Notes: generated by a model from the letters alone, not told the origin. 64,000 bases of DNA from Treponema_C sp050320395 (GCF_050320395.1 NZ_CP144459.1:124001-188000); one strand, 5' to 3'. Counted from the stretch's first letter, positions 32,048 through 41,420 are shown. A program made the numbers and translations.

Positions 32048-33086
32048 TAAGCGCATCCAAAGATTTTTTATCCTTCAGTTTTTTGTATATTTCCGCCAAT
32101 TCAAAGCGTACGCCGAGATTATCATTGGGGCATAGCACGATCATGTATTCCATAACGTCGGCCGCTTCTTTTAAACGGCCCAGTTGAGAAAGGGCATCAC
32201 TGTAATACCAAAGAGCCCTCATATAAGGGCGGGTTTCCAAAATACCGTAAAAATCTCCCGTATTTTTTTTAAAATAATTTTTATCATGAACTTTTTCAAA
32301 ACATTCTTTTGCTTTAAGAGCATATTCCAATTGTTTGCCTATAGTTTTTGAATCTTCGGCTAAAATACAATAAGCATCGGTACAGTTTTTATCGTATAAC
32401 AAAGCCTGCTTTACAAGCCGTTTCCGTTCACGCAAACCTTCCGGTACATCGTCTTCGGTGTCCCATGCCGTCCAACAAAGATCTTGAGCAATAGCGGCGG
32501 AATCTGTCAGTATCTCCCCTAATTCATTTTTATAAACAGGTAAACTTTTTTGAGTATCTTTTATCTTGGCATCGTAGGAATATACGGGCTTTTTCATTCC
32601 TTCAGAAATGAAAGCCTCGTGAGGAGAATAAATCTTACCGAATTCTTTTTCCAGTGCGAGCGTAAGATATTTTCCAAACTCGTCATAAAGATACTCAGGG
32701 GCTGCGGTTTCCAAAGCAACATCTTCCGTATACAATTTTATTTGGTTCATGACGCTTAAAACACTGCGATTGTTTGTCGCACTTGTCTTCGGTTCTTTTG
32801 TGTAAGGAGCAATGTATGTGGAAAAAAAGTCGGGAATAGCTTTGTAGTCACAATAATTTTTCAGCTCCGTAATTGCAGCATCATAAAATGCCGTTACCGA
32901 TGTTATTCCTTTTGCCGGAATAATAACGGAAAGAAAAGAATAAGCATTCGTTATAAGAAAATATTTTTTGCGGTTATTTCTAAAAATGTTTACAAACCAT
33001 TCACAATACCGGTTTTCCGCATCCGCCGTTTCCGGTACGGGATTATTTAATTGTGTTTGCGCCGTTTTTGTCAATCTGAATATCAT
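32022..33086 (-). CDS. DUF6933-like/TPR-like protein
   Basis: This 354-residue cytoplasmic protein appears to have two parts. The N-terminal half (about 1-110, CEWFVNIFRNNRKKYFLITN, AYSFLSVIIPA) resembles DUF6933, a domain of unknown function. The C-terminal half (about 215-354) is helical with a ST7/TPR-like signature: ETRPYMRALWYYSDALSQLG and MIVLCPNDNLGVRFELAEIY. Such ETRPYMRA/PNDNxGVR repeats occur in many uncharacterised bacterial proteins. GAGGAG precedes the ATG, and the promoter is at 33107-33135. The gene is AT-rich and stands alone. Confidence 0.7.
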   Translation of the reverse strand: MIFRLTKTAQTQLNNPVPETADAENRYCEWFVNIFRNNRKKYFLITNAYSFLSVIIPAKGITSVTAFYDAAITELKNYCDYKAIPDFFSTYIAPYTKEPKTSATNNRSVLSVMNQIKLYTEDVALETAAPEYLYDEFGKYLTLALEKEFGKIYSPHEAFISEGMKKPVYSYDAKIKDTQKSLPVYKNELGEILTDSAAIAQDLCWTAWDTEDDVPEGLRERKRLVKQALLYDKNCTDAYCILAEDSKTIGKQLEYALKAKECFEKVHDKNYFKKNTGDFYGILETRPYMRALWYYSDALSQLGRLKEAADVMEYMIVLCPNDNLGVRFELAEIYKKLKDKKSLDALIKQFEGCL

Positions 33087-33106
33087 AACATTAACTCCTC
33101 TAAGCG

Positions 33107-33135
33107 ATTATACAATAAACTTATTTTTATTGTAA
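33107..33135 (-). promoter_or_regulatory. Promoter of the DUF6933-like gene
   Basis: On the minus strand TTACAA (33130-33135) and TATAAT (33107-33112) are 17 bp apart, with GAGGAG downstream before the ATG at 33086. Confidence 0.65.
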
Positions 33136-33370
33136 GTTTATTGTCCGTATTCACAATAATTAGGACAGAGGCGAATATTTTTACGTACGGAAGATACGGC
33201 ATCGACTGCCGTTATCCCTACTCCGGCCTGCACATTTGAGCCCTTTTTTGCCGAATTTAGGGGTCTTAGAGCATCACACTTGGAGACTCTATATCGTTTG
33301 GCGTGTTTTTTGCCGAATTTGAGGCCAAAATGCACATATGTTCCCGAAGACATAAAAACGGCACTTTTTT

Positions 33371-33384
33371 TGTTCCCGGGAACA
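33371..33384. promoter_or_regulatory. Perfect palindrome upstream of the efflux operon, candidate operator
   Basis: TGTTCCCGGGAACA is a perfect 14-bp palindrome about 60 bp before the efflux promoter. A half-site TGTTCCCG lies 32 bp upstream (33339-33346). The rest of 33136-33442 has no convincing gene; it includes two copies of TTTTTTGCCGAATTT 62 bp apart (near 33246 and 33308). Confidence 0.5.
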
Positions 33385-33442
33385 TAGTGTGTGCGAAGTG
33401 TATTCATATAAAAAAGGGTGTGTTTTTCCGTAAAATCTTCGG

Positions 33443-33471
33443 TTGACTCGCTTTTTTCGTTATGATAAACT
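33443..33471 (+). promoter_or_regulatory. Promoter of the TolC-MacAB-like operon
   Basis: TTGACT (33443-33448) and TAAACT (33466-33471) are 17 bp apart. The predicted leader is about 27 bases. Confidence 0.7.
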
Positions 33472-33504
33472 TGCAATTACATTCTCTTTTATGCGGAAAA
33501 TCCT

Positions 33505-34938
33505 ATGAAAAGATTTTATGTGTTTGTCTTTTTCTTTATTTTTTCCTTTATGCTTTATGCCGAAAAAAATATTTACGAAGATATTTTGAATTACAGGCTG
33601 GAAAAAGACAACGGCTATACATATCTTGTTTTGGAAGCCCTGATTGCAAAAAACGATTTTCAAAAAACAAAGAATAATGCCTCCGCTTCTTTTGCCATGG
33701 GTACGGGCGATATGGCTTTTACCGTAAGTAAAGATAAAAATAAGCGCGGCTTTTCGGCTTCTCCTTATGCCGATTTGTCTTTCCCTCTTTTGAATAATGC
33801 CGGTTTAAAGATCAGTACCCCCTGCGAGGAAGCGGGCGGTATAAAAAGTTACGGGGCTGCAATAGGTGTGTCGGCAGAGCTTTTCGGCAAAACCCGAAAG
33901 CAGACAAAACTGCTTTTGCATCAGGCGGAAGACGTGTGGCGCAAGGCGGAAAAAAAAGCGGCATACGGTGCGGAATTAACGGAAAAACAGCTCCTTTCGG
34001 ATATTCAAAATCTTTTTAATGAATACATTGTTCTTTTGGATAAGGAAACGGACGAAACGCAGGCAAACATCAATTATGAAAAAGTAAAGGCTCAAGGATA
34101 TGGAGAAACTTCTTCAAAATCAAGGGCTTCCGAACTTTCGCTTTTGACGGCGGAGCGCGAGCGCAAACAGGCGGATTTTTCTTTTTCGCTCACATATAAA
34201 AAGTTTTTGCAGTCTTGCGGCCTGAGTGAAGAAGAACATGAAGCGCATGATTTTTTGGTTACGCTTGCGCAGGCAATACCCGACCGGGAGGCGGTTTCGA
34301 TTGACGGTTTTACCGCGGAAAACTATATACCTATAAAAGAGGCTGAAAAAAAGTATGCCGGTAATGCGGCGGAGCGGAATCTTGCGGTTTCTCCTTTTTC
34401 ATTAAGCGCTCAAACGGGATATGCTTATAAAAAAACAAATGCGGGAAGCACAAGCGGCGAATCTCATACCGCTTCGGCAGGTGTAAGCATGGAGCTTCCC
34501 GGAACAAAACTTTCGGCGGGAATTGAGCTTCCCGTTAACGGCAAAGCTTTTGACACGGCGGCTTTTAAGATAGGAATTTCGTTCAGCCCTCTTGCCGCTT
34601 GGAATTATGCTTTGGACAAAAAAAGTACGGAAGCTCAAAACAAAATAGAAGGGTTGCAATTAAGCGATTTGATAAATTCCTTTGATGCCGAATTTAAAAC
34701 AATAAAAATAAAAAGAGAAAATATTCAATGGCAAAAAAAGCTTTGTTTTGAAGAGCTTTCCATATATAAACAAAATGATGAAGACCATAAGGCGTGGTTT
34801 GCAAAAGGGTTTGCAAGTTCTTTTGAAAAAATGCAGGCGGAGCTGGAATATAAAAAAGCCCTTGCCCGCTTCGTACATGCAAAAATAAACAGTGCGGTTT
34901 TTAATATAGAAACCTTTTTGATTTTTGAAAAAGACTGA
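33505..34938 (+). CDS. TolC-like outer-membrane efflux protein
   Basis: This 477-residue protein has a signal peptide (VFVFFFIFSFMLYAEKN) and long amphipathic helices typical of TolC-type channels (about 120-230 and 370-470). The two halves each show a beta-rich stretch (for example NAGLKISTPCEEAGGIKSYG and HTASAGVSMELPGTKLSAGI) that could form the outer-membrane barrel. Sequence conservation is low, as is usual in spirochetes. The call rests mainly on architecture and on the adaptor, ATPase and permease genes that follow. It lies 42 bp before the adaptor gene. Confidence 0.75.
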   Translation: MKRFYVFVFFFIFSFMLYAEKNIYEDILNYRLEKDNGYTYLVLEALIAKNDFQKTKNNASASFAMGTGDMAFTVSKDKNKRGFSASPYADLSFPLLNNAGLKISTPCEEAGGIKSYGAAIGVSAELFGKTRKQTKLLLHQAEDVWRKAEKKAAYGAELTEKQLLSDIQNLFNEYIVLLDKETDETQANINYEKVKAQGYGETSSKSRASELSLLTAERERKQADFSFSLTYKKFLQSCGLSEEEHEAHDFLVTLAQAIPDREAVSIDGFTAENYIPIKEAEKKYAGNAAERNLAVSPFSLSAQTGYAYKKTNAGSTSGESHTASAGVSMELPGTKLSAGIELPVNGKAFDTAAFKIGISFSPLAAWNYALDKKSTEAQNKIEGLQLSDLINSFDAEFKTIKIKRENIQWQKKLCFEELSIYKQNDEDHKAWFAKGFASSFEKMQAELEYKKALARFVHAKINSAVFNIETFLIFEKD

Positions 34939-34980
34939 AAAGAGGACTCTTTTAACTCTGCTGCCGAAAGAGGGTATGTA

Positions 34981-36024
34981 ATGGAAGAAAACGGTAACGG
35001 TAATGAAATAAAAACCGAAGTAAAAACGGAATCCGCCGCACAAAGGCGGGCAAAGAGAGCGAAAAAGAAAAAGATTATATGGTTTGCCGTTTTAATCTGT
35101 TTTACCGCCTTTCTCGTTTATTATTTTATTCCCAAAAAAAAGAAAGCGGTAGAACTTCCGCCGATAACGGTTCAAAAAGAAACCGCTAAAAATCAAATAC
35201 AGATTTCCGGTTATATTGAAGCCGCACGGGAACAGAAATTTCAGTCGCCCGGCGAAGGTATTGTAGAAAAAGTAAATGTAAAAGAGGGCGACACGGTAAA
35301 AGAAGGTCAGCTTCTTTTTGCTTTGGATACCGCCTATCAGGAAGTGCAGTTGGCAAAGCACGAGTTTTCAATGGAAAAGGAAAAAATTAACGGGGCTTCG
35401 TATGCTCTGCGTCTTATGGAAAAAGAAAAAGCCCTTTTTGAAAAACAGCTTAAAGACAGGAGCGTGTATGCGAAATTCGACGGTGTGGTTGCCGCCCTTA
35501 ATTTGGATAAGGGACAGTACGCAAAAGCTCAGGATAATTTCGGCATACTGATAGACCGCTCTTATTTTAAAGCAACGGTGGAAGTATCGGAGTCGGATGC
35601 GTTCCGTCTTGCCGTCGGCAAAAAGGTTTTGTTGAATTTTTCGGCAGTACCGGGCGTAAGCGTAGAAGGTGAAGTAACCGCCTATCCTTCCATAGCGCGC
35701 CTTAATGCCCAGAGAGGCAACACGGTATTGGACGTAAAAATCGTAGTGAAAAATCCGCCTGAAGGAATTTTACCCGGCTATTCTTTTTCCGGCACCATAA
35801 TTGCGGGTGAAGACGAGGAAATCCTTATAGCCGAGCAAAGTGCCGTCCGCTATGAAGAGGGAAAACCCTTTGTAGATAAAATAAACGAAAACGGTAAAAC
35901 CGAAAGCGTTCAAGTGGAAATATCGCCGTATACCAGAGGCTTTATTAAATTCCTTTCGGGAGTGAAAGAGGGCGATTCATTGGTTAATCACGGCAGTACC
36001 GGCATAAAAGACTTCGATTGGTGA
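34981..36024 (+). CDS. Membrane fusion (periplasmic adaptor) protein, MacA/HlyD type
   Basis: This 347-residue adaptor has an N-terminal membrane anchor (about 37-54, IIWFAVLICFTAFLVYYFIP). Next come a biotinyl-lipoyl-like hybrid (QISGYIEAAREQKFQSPGEG, VEKVNVKEGDTVKEGQLLFA), a short helical hairpin and a second lipoyl half (VYAKFDGVVAALNLDKGQYA). It should link the inner-membrane ABC transporter to the TolC-like channel across the periplasm. The gene ends 4 bp before the ATPase gene. The substrate is unknown. Confidence 0.87.
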   Translation: MEENGNGNEIKTEVKTESAAQRRAKRAKKKKIIWFAVLICFTAFLVYYFIPKKKKAVELPPITVQKETAKNQIQISGYIEAAREQKFQSPGEGIVEKVNVKEGDTVKEGQLLFALDTAYQEVQLAKHEFSMEKEKINGASYALRLMEKEKALFEKQLKDRSVYAKFDGVVAALNLDKGQYAKAQDNFGILIDRSYFKATVEVSESDAFRLAVGKKVLLNFSAVPGVSVEGEVTAYPSIARLNAQRGNTVLDVKIVVKNPPEGILPGYSFSGTIIAGEDEEILIAEQSAVRYEEGKPFVDKINENGKTESVQVEISPYTRGFIKFLSGVKEGDSLVNHGSTGIKDFDW

Positions 36025-36028
36025 TAAA

Positions 36029-36718
36029 ATGGCCGGCAGTATTGTTTGTCTGAAAGATGTGCACAAAACATTTGTCGTAGGAGAGCTTGCGGTTCATGCT
36101 TTGAGAGGTATTTCTTTTGAAGCCGGCGCTTCCGAATTTATTTCGATACTCGGGCCTTCGGGTTCCGGAAAATCCACCTGCATGAATATGATAGGCTGCC
36201 TTGACAGACCTACCGAGGGAGATGTTTTTATAGCGGGGGAAAATACCGCTATGATGAGCGATAAAGATTTGGCTGTTTTACGCAACGAAACGGTAGGCTT
36301 TGTTTTTCAGCAATATCATTTGCTCTATAACCTTAACGTGCTGGAAAATGTTATGCTCCCTCTCAGGTATCAGGGAATTCCTATTGAACAAAGAAAACGG
36401 CGGGCCGCCGAAGAACTTGACAAGGTCGGTTTGAGCGACAGGTTAAAACATCGGCCCAATGAGCTTTCGGGTGGACAAAAACAGCGCGTTGCCATTGCGC
36501 GTGCCCTTGTAACACGTCCCAAAATAATTCTTGCCGACGAACCGACCGGAGCCTTGGATTCGGAAACGGGAAAATCCGTACTTGACCTTTTTTTCGATAT
36601 AAACAGGCAGGGAACCGCCGTCATAGTTGTTACACACGACTTGGACATAGGAGCAATGGCTCCGCGTTCAATCAACTTAAAAGACGGTTTGATTGTGTCG
36701 GATATAAAACGGCCTTAA
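36029..36718 (+). CDS. ABC transporter ATPase, MacB/LolD type
   Basis: This 229-residue ATPase has all ABC motifs: Walker A LGPSGSGKSTCMNMIG (about 44-59), Q-loop FVFQQYHLL, signature LSGGQKQRVAIARAL, Walker B IILADEPTGALD and the switch His in VVTHD. The best family fit is the MacB/LolD group that energises efflux or lipoprotein release. It is placed between the adaptor and permease genes, so it should drive this tripartite pump. Confidence 0.93.
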   Translation: MAGSIVCLKDVHKTFVVGELAVHALRGISFEAGASEFISILGPSGSGKSTCMNMIGCLDRPTEGDVFIAGENTAMMSDKDLAVLRNETVGFVFQQYHLLYNLNVLENVMLPLRYQGIPIEQRKRRAAEELDKVGLSDRLKHRPNELSGGQKQRVAIARALVTRPKIILADEPTGALDSETGKSVLDLFFDINRQGTAVIVVTHDLDIGAMAPRSINLKDGLIVSDIKRP

Positions 36719-36731
36719 CGGAGATATGTAA

Positions 36732-37961
36732 ATGTTTGAAGATTTTATAAACGCAATGCATAATTTCAAAACAAATAAAACAAGAACCGTTTTATCCCTG
36801 CTCGGAATTATCATCGGTGTAATGTCGGTAGTAATCGTTACGACAATGGGCTCTTCACTGTATACCAGCGTTGCGGATCAATTTAAAGATATGAACATGG
36901 ACGTCATTACAATTTGGCAGCAATGGAACAGAAATACACGGCGGGCTTATGTTGTTTTTAATGACAGCTATCGCAAACGCCTTATGACGGAGATTCCCGA
37001 AATTAAAAATGTGTTTTATGCGAATACTTTTAATGCCCATGTAAACAGAAAAGATTTATCAGTAGGAGCAAAAACGGTTTCGGCGGTAGAGCCGGGAAGG
37101 TTTGAAGCGCTGAGGATGGAACTTGATTACGGAAGTTTTTTTTCTTTAAGCGACTATGCAAGGGGTTTTCAAAAAGCCGTTATCGGAGACGGTATTGCAA
37201 AAGAACTTTTTCCGGAAGGAAACGCCGTAGGAAAAAACCTTACGCTCCAAATAGGCTCCCGTTCGGGTTCGCCGCCCTATAATTTCGATTTCACCGTTAT
37301 AGGAGTCTTAAAAGAAAAAAACAGCTGGCTGATACGTTCGTCTCAGGCGGTCTATGTACCCGGACAGTTTTACAAAAATCAACTGGCTCGAGCCGGAGAT
37401 TCGGAAGACGTGGATTCCGCCGAGGTTGTTCTTTACAGCGCCGAAGACGGAACGGCGGCGGAAGAAAAAATAAAAAAGATTTCTTCCGAACTGGGAGGAG
37501 GCTATGAACATTCGGTGTGGACATATTCCGCAAAAAACGAATTTGACCAATTCTCCAAAGTGATGGATATGATAAATCTTGTACTTACCACTGTAGCGGG
37601 TATTTCGCTTTTGGTCGGCGGTATAGGAATTATGAATATAATGCTTGTTACCGTAACCGAACGTAAACGGGAGATAGGAATAAGAAAAGCGCTCGGAGCT
37701 TCCAATGCCGATATAAGAAACCAATTTTTGGTAGAGTCCGCCGCGTTAACCCTTACCGGAGGTTTTGCGGGCGTAATACTCGGCTCAATGATAAGCAAAT
37801 TCGTTATAACTTCTATGTTTCCTCCCGAGTTTATCTACAGCTTTAACTTAAACGGCACCCTTATAGCCTTTGCCGTTTCGGTAAGCATAGGAATCTTTTT
37901 CGGCCTGCACCCTGCCGTCAAAGCCGCAAAACTGGATCCTGTAGCAGCTCTTGCAGAATAG
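36732..37961 (+). CDS. ABC transporter permease, MacB type
   Basis: This 409-residue permease has the MacB layout: an N-terminal membrane helix (about 19-45, TRTVLSLLGIIIGVMSVVIV), a large periplasmic domain (about 45-275) and three C-terminal helices (FtsX domain, with NIMLVTVTERKREIGIRKAL). Together with the ATPase, adaptor and TolC-like proteins it completes a MacAB-TolC-type system. Export of a peptide, lipoprotein or drug is possible and cannot be decided from sequence. It lies 13 bp after the ATPase gene. Confidence 0.92.
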   Translation: MFEDFINAMHNFKTNKTRTVLSLLGIIIGVMSVVIVTTMGSSLYTSVADQFKDMNMDVITIWQQWNRNTRRAYVVFNDSYRKRLMTEIPEIKNVFYANTFNAHVNRKDLSVGAKTVSAVEPGRFEALRMELDYGSFFSLSDYARGFQKAVIGDGIAKELFPEGNAVGKNLTLQIGSRSGSPPYNFDFTVIGVLKEKNSWLIRSSQAVYVPGQFYKNQLARAGDSEDVDSAEVVLYSAEDGTAAEEKIKKISSELGGGYEHSVWTYSAKNEFDQFSKVMDMINLVLTTVAGISLLVGGIGIMNIMLVTVTERKREIGIRKALGASNADIRNQFLVESAALTLTGGFAGVILGSMISKFVITSMFPPEFIYSFNLNGTLIAFAVSVSIGIFFGLHPAVKAAKLDPVAALAE

Positions 37962-37993
37962 CGGACAGGGTGCTTTTGCAAAACCGCCTTGTT

Positions 37994-38689
37994 TTACTTT
38001 TCGCTTTTCATCATTTTCCGTGCGGCGTAAACGAACGGAGTGTCGGCGATACTGGTGATTATATAAATAACATAGGTTGAAAGCGTAATCGATATAAGCG
38101 TCGATACGGGATAGATTTTAAAAAAGGCGCCCCATGTAAAAAGCAGGGTATTGATCAGTTGGGAAATCAGGGTTGAACCGTTATTGCGCAGCCAAAGAAA
38201 TCCGTTTTTTGTACCGCACACTTTATTTGTAAAATCCCACCATTTATGATAGAGCCATACATCGAAAAACTGCGAGATAACGTAGGCGGCAATGCCCGCA
38301 ATCATAATGCGCGGTGTATTGGAAAAAACGGTTTTCATGCTTTCCATTGCCCAGTCGTTTTCGCTCGGTGAAAATAACAGCCAATACTGCGAGCAAACGA
38401 TGAAAAGTACCGAGGTGACGCTGCCGTAAATAACCGCCTTTTTAGCCGCCTTTTTACCGTACAGTTCGCTTAGAATATCGGTAACGAGAAAGGTGGACGC
38501 AAACAAAACGTTGCCGAGGGTTTGTTCCATGCCGAAGGCGCGCACTAAAATCAAAACTTCGATATTTGCCGTAATTGTTGCGATAACCGTCCACAGGTAC
38601 ATGCCCTGTTCCTTAAATAAACGTAAAAGTACCAAAACGATTCCGAAATATAACAAAACGGAAAAAATCAACAGGATTTCATTAGACAT
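37994..38689 (-). CDS. Queuosine precursor transporter (YhhQ/VUT family)
   Basis: This 231-residue inner-membrane protein has six or more predicted helices and the VUT/YhhQ signatures: FASTFLVTDILSELYGKKAA, YVISQFFDVWLYHKW and LRNNGSTLISQLINTLLFT. YhhQ imports queuosine precursors such as preQ0. I chose the ATG at 38689, preceded by GGAG; the longer reading to 38785 is not supported. No queuosine synthesis gene and no preQ1 riboswitch were recognised in the upstream region (38690-38887), which holds nothing else I can name. Confidence 0.88.
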   Translation of the reverse strand: MSNEILLIFSVLLYFGIVLVLLRLFKEQGMYLWTVIATITANIEVLILVRAFGMEQTLGNVLFASTFLVTDILSELYGKKAAKKAVIYGSVTSVLFIVCSQYWLLFSPSENDWAMESMKTVFSNTPRIMIAGIAAYVISQFFDVWLYHKWWDFTNKVCGTKNGFLWLRNNGSTLISQLINTLLFTWGAFFKIYPVSTLISITLSTYVIYIITSIADTPFVYAARKMMKSEK

Positions 38690-38887
38690 ATTTTTCTCCG
38701 GATATAAAACAGTGTTTGCGGAAAACCGCGTTATTTTCCAGACTCTATCAAAGAAATAAAAAAAACGCAAGAGTGTTGTTTTCAAGTTCGGTACAGGGGT
38801 ATAGATAAAAAAATAAATAAGTAGTATACTTGGCTCAGGTTTAATTGCAGCTGCGTTGATACTTTAGAGAACGGAGCAATTCTATTT

Positions 38888-39997
38888 ATGATGGAAGAAA
38901 AAAAAGTTCGGCATATTTTAAATCAATTTGCCCTATACGGTAATTTGGAATCCTTTAAAGGTTTCGGAAACGGTCATATAAACAATACCTATCTTTCGGT
39001 ATGGAATCAGGGCGGAACCCGCGTCCGCTATACCCACCAGCGGATCAATAAGAACGTTTTTAAAAATCCGGAACAGGTTGTACAAAATATTCACAACGTT
39101 ACCGGACATATTTACCATAAACTGTCTGCGGAACAAAATGCTTCTGTTTCCCCGAGCCGGCGGGTTTTGCAGCTTGTACCTGCAAAAGACGGTAAGCTTT
39201 GGTTCCTCGATGAGGAGGGGGACTATTGGCGTACCTATGTATTTATCGAGCATGCTTCAACCCTTGAGATAATGAGCGGAACCGATTTGGCATATAAGGT
39301 CGGTAAGGCGGTCGGAACCTTTCAAAAGCAGCTTTCCGATTATACCGGTCCCGTTTTATACGAAACGATTCCCCGTTTTCATGATATGCATTGGCGCTAC
39401 GCTCAGCTTGATGAAGCGATTGCTTGCGATAAGGCAGCCAGGCTTTCCTCCGTTAAAGATGAAGTCGATTTTTTGCAGGCAAACCGCGAGAGGGGAACGG
39501 TTCTCAGCGACGGTCTTGCAAACGGCAGACTGAAAAGCGGCATTACGCATAACGATACCAAGCTGAATAATATCTTATTCGACGATGCAAGCGGCGAAGC
39601 GATTTGTATGATCGACCTCGACACGGTTATGCCCGGTACGGTACTGTTCGATACGGGAGACCTTATCCGTACCGCAACCAATACGGGTGCCGAAGACGAG
39701 CGTGATTTGAGCAAGGTCGGTTTTAATGCGGACTTGTTCCGGGCTTTAATAAGAGGCTATATGAGCGAAGCCTCCGATTTTTTAACCGATTATGAAAAAA
39801 GTTTGATAGCCGAATCGGGCAGGGTATTTGCTCAAATTATGGCGGTACGTTTTTTAACGGACTATTTGAACGGCGACGTCTATTATAAGATTGAACGCCC
39901 CTCGCATAATTTGGACAGGGCGCGTACCCAGCTTACGCTTATAAAATCGATGGATGCGCAAAAAGCCGACATTGAATCGATAATGCGGGATTTTTGA
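38888..39997 (+). CDS. N-acetylhexosamine 1-kinase-like phosphotransferase
   Basis: This 369-residue protein of the aminoglycoside-phosphotransferase fold matches NahK-type sugar kinases. FGNGHINNTYL is the nucleotide loop, HNDTKLNNILF (His221, Asp223, Asn228) the catalytic loop, and MIDLDTVMPGTVLFDTGD (Asp243, Asp245) the metal site. NahK phosphorylates GlcNAc or GalNAc at C1. A sugar ABC transporter follows, so import and phosphorylation of a host amino sugar is likely. The start at 38888 follows ACGGAGC at a slightly long distance; the next codon is also ATG. Confidence 0.85.
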   Translation: MMEEKKVRHILNQFALYGNLESFKGFGNGHINNTYLSVWNQGGTRVRYTHQRINKNVFKNPEQVVQNIHNVTGHIYHKLSAEQNASVSPSRRVLQLVPAKDGKLWFLDEEGDYWRTYVFIEHASTLEIMSGTDLAYKVGKAVGTFQKQLSDYTGPVLYETIPRFHDMHWRYAQLDEAIACDKAARLSSVKDEVDFLQANRERGTVLSDGLANGRLKSGITHNDTKLNNILFDDASGEAICMIDLDTVMPGTVLFDTGDLIRTATNTGAEDERDLSKVGFNADLFRALIRGYMSEASDFLTDYEKSLIAESGRVFAQIMAVRFLTDYLNGDVYYKIERPSHNLDRARTQLTLIKSMDAQKADIESIMRDF

Positions 39998-40042
39998 ACC
40001 GGGCCGTGCCGCAGAGAATCGTACGCTCGGAATCCGGTTTTT

Positions 40043-40065
40043 GTCCGAAGCCGAAGTTTTCGGAC
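40043..40065 (+). other. Stem-loop between the kinase gene and the binding-protein gene
   Basis: GTCCGAA (40043-40049) pairs with TTCGGAC (40059-40065). No T-run follows, so it is not a normal terminator. It could stabilise the downstream transcript end. Confidence 0.45.
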
Positions 40066-40155
40066 AGTCCCTTATAAAGGCAGCAATCCGGATTTTCCGG
40101 TATGCATATTTTAATCGGAGCTTTTCGGCGGGTGCCGCAAAGCTTAGGAGGAATT

Positions 40156-41403
40156 ATGAAAAAAGCTCTTTTAATTCTCTCAGCTCTTTGTCTCGGAATC
40201 GTGCTTGTCTTTACGGCTTGCAGCGGAAAAAAGGCGGAAAAAGCCAAACTCGTATACTGGACGATGTGGAATGAGGCCGAACCCCAGGGTATGGTTATAG
40301 CCGAAGCGGTTGCCGCATTCACGAAAGAAACCGGTATTCAGGTTGAAGTAAACTTCAACGGCCGTGAAATCCGCAAAACCTTGCAGCCTGCCCTCGATGC
40401 GGGTGAAACGATCGATCTCTTCGATGAAGATATTGAGCGTGTTTTGAATGCATGGGGAAAATACCTTCTCCCCCTCGATGAATATGCCGCAAAGGCTTAT
40501 TCCACGACCGGAGGAAAGGCGTACAACACCGTTGTAAACAAAACCCTTTACAATTTGGCTAAAGAACTCGGCGGCGGAAGCGTAAAAAATATTCCCTACC
40601 AGCCTTCAGCCTTTGTTACCCTCTACAATAAAGATTTGTTTGCAAAGGCCGGTATCACCGGTACTCCCAAAACCTGGAGCGAATTTTTGGAAGCCTGCGA
40701 AAAGTTAAAGGCAATCGGTATTCCGGCTATCACGGTAGACGATGCCTACATGGCATGCTTTTTCGGCTACAATATGGACCGCCTTGTCGGTGAAGCCGAA
40801 ACGCTCAAAATGGTAAACAACAAAGACTTTACCGGTCCTCAGGTTCTTGAATTCGGTAAAATCTGGGAAAACATGGCGAAAAAGGGCTATATCAGCCCCA
40901 AGGCCGCTTCCAACATTTGGCCCGCAGGACAGGTTGAAGAAATGGCCGTAAGTAAGGTTGCCATGTACCTGAACGGAACATGGCTTCCCAACGAAATCAA
41001 AGCTCAAGCTCCGAATTTGAACTGGGGTGCCTTTGCCTGGCCGGCGATGTCCGCAAAGGGTGACGGAATTGAAGCGAACAACTACGGATGCCAAAGTTTC
41101 GGTATCAACAAAAATACCAAGTATCCGGAAGAAGCTTTCCGCCTTATCGTATGGCTTACGACCGGCGAATGGGATGAACGCTTAGCCGAAGAAAGCATCG
41201 GTATTCCCGCCGGCAACAACACTGCATGGCCTTCTCAGCTTGCCGAAGCCAAGGTTATCGTCGATAATACGACCAACCGCCTTGACTGGGCAGTCGGTAT
41301 GGAAAACGATCCCGAAATCAACGCAAAGATTAAAGAAAACTTTGCAAAGTTGATTAAGGGTGATTTGAATGCCGAAGGCTTTGCCGCCGCAATGGCAAAA
41401 TAA
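40156..41403 (+). CDS. Sugar ABC transporter substrate-binding lipoprotein
   Basis: This 415-residue family 1 solute-binding protein has a signal ending VFTAC, a lipobox (Cys at about residue 23). The mature fold is MalE-like: LVYWTMWNEAEPQGMVIAEA, FNGREIRKTLQPALDAGETI, VAMYLNGTWLPNEI and LIVWLTTGEWDERLAEES. It should capture a sugar in the periplasm for the two permeases downstream. AGGAGG precedes the ATG at 40156. No ATPase gene is in the operon, so a shared MsiK/MalK-like ATPase elsewhere is expected. Confidence 0.9.
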   Translation: MKKALLILSALCLGIVLVFTACSGKKAEKAKLVYWTMWNEAEPQGMVIAEAVAAFTKETGIQVEVNFNGREIRKTLQPALDAGETIDLFDEDIERVLNAWGKYLLPLDEYAAKAYSTTGGKAYNTVVNKTLYNLAKELGGGSVKNIPYQPSAFVTLYNKDLFAKAGITGTPKTWSEFLEACEKLKAIGIPAITVDDAYMACFFGYNMDRLVGEAETLKMVNNKDFTGPQVLEFGKIWENMAKKGYISPKAASNIWPAGQVEEMAVSKVAMYLNGTWLPNEIKAQAPNLNWGAFAWPAMSAKGDGIEANNYGCQSFGINKNTKYPEEAFRLIVWLTTGEWDERLAEESIGIPAGNNTAWPSQLAEAKVIVDNTTNRLDWAVGMENDPEINAKIKENFAKLIKGDLNAEGFAAAMAK

Positions 41404-41420
41404 GCCCGTATCGGTATTTT

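Noticed and set aside
33371..33384. A parS site for ParB
   Set aside because: The arms match some parS sequences but the central spacing is two bases short, and ParB recognition needs fixed spacing; kept only as a candidate operator.
33138..33476. A 112-codon open frame on the minus strand before the efflux operon
   Set aside because: It has no ribosome-binding site, no recognisable domain, spans the efflux promoter and the palindrome, and its composition is that of intergenic DNA.
38690..38887. Possible preQ1 riboswitch before the queuosine transporter gene
   Set aside because: Neither the preQ1-I nor the preQ1-II conserved core is present in this stretch.
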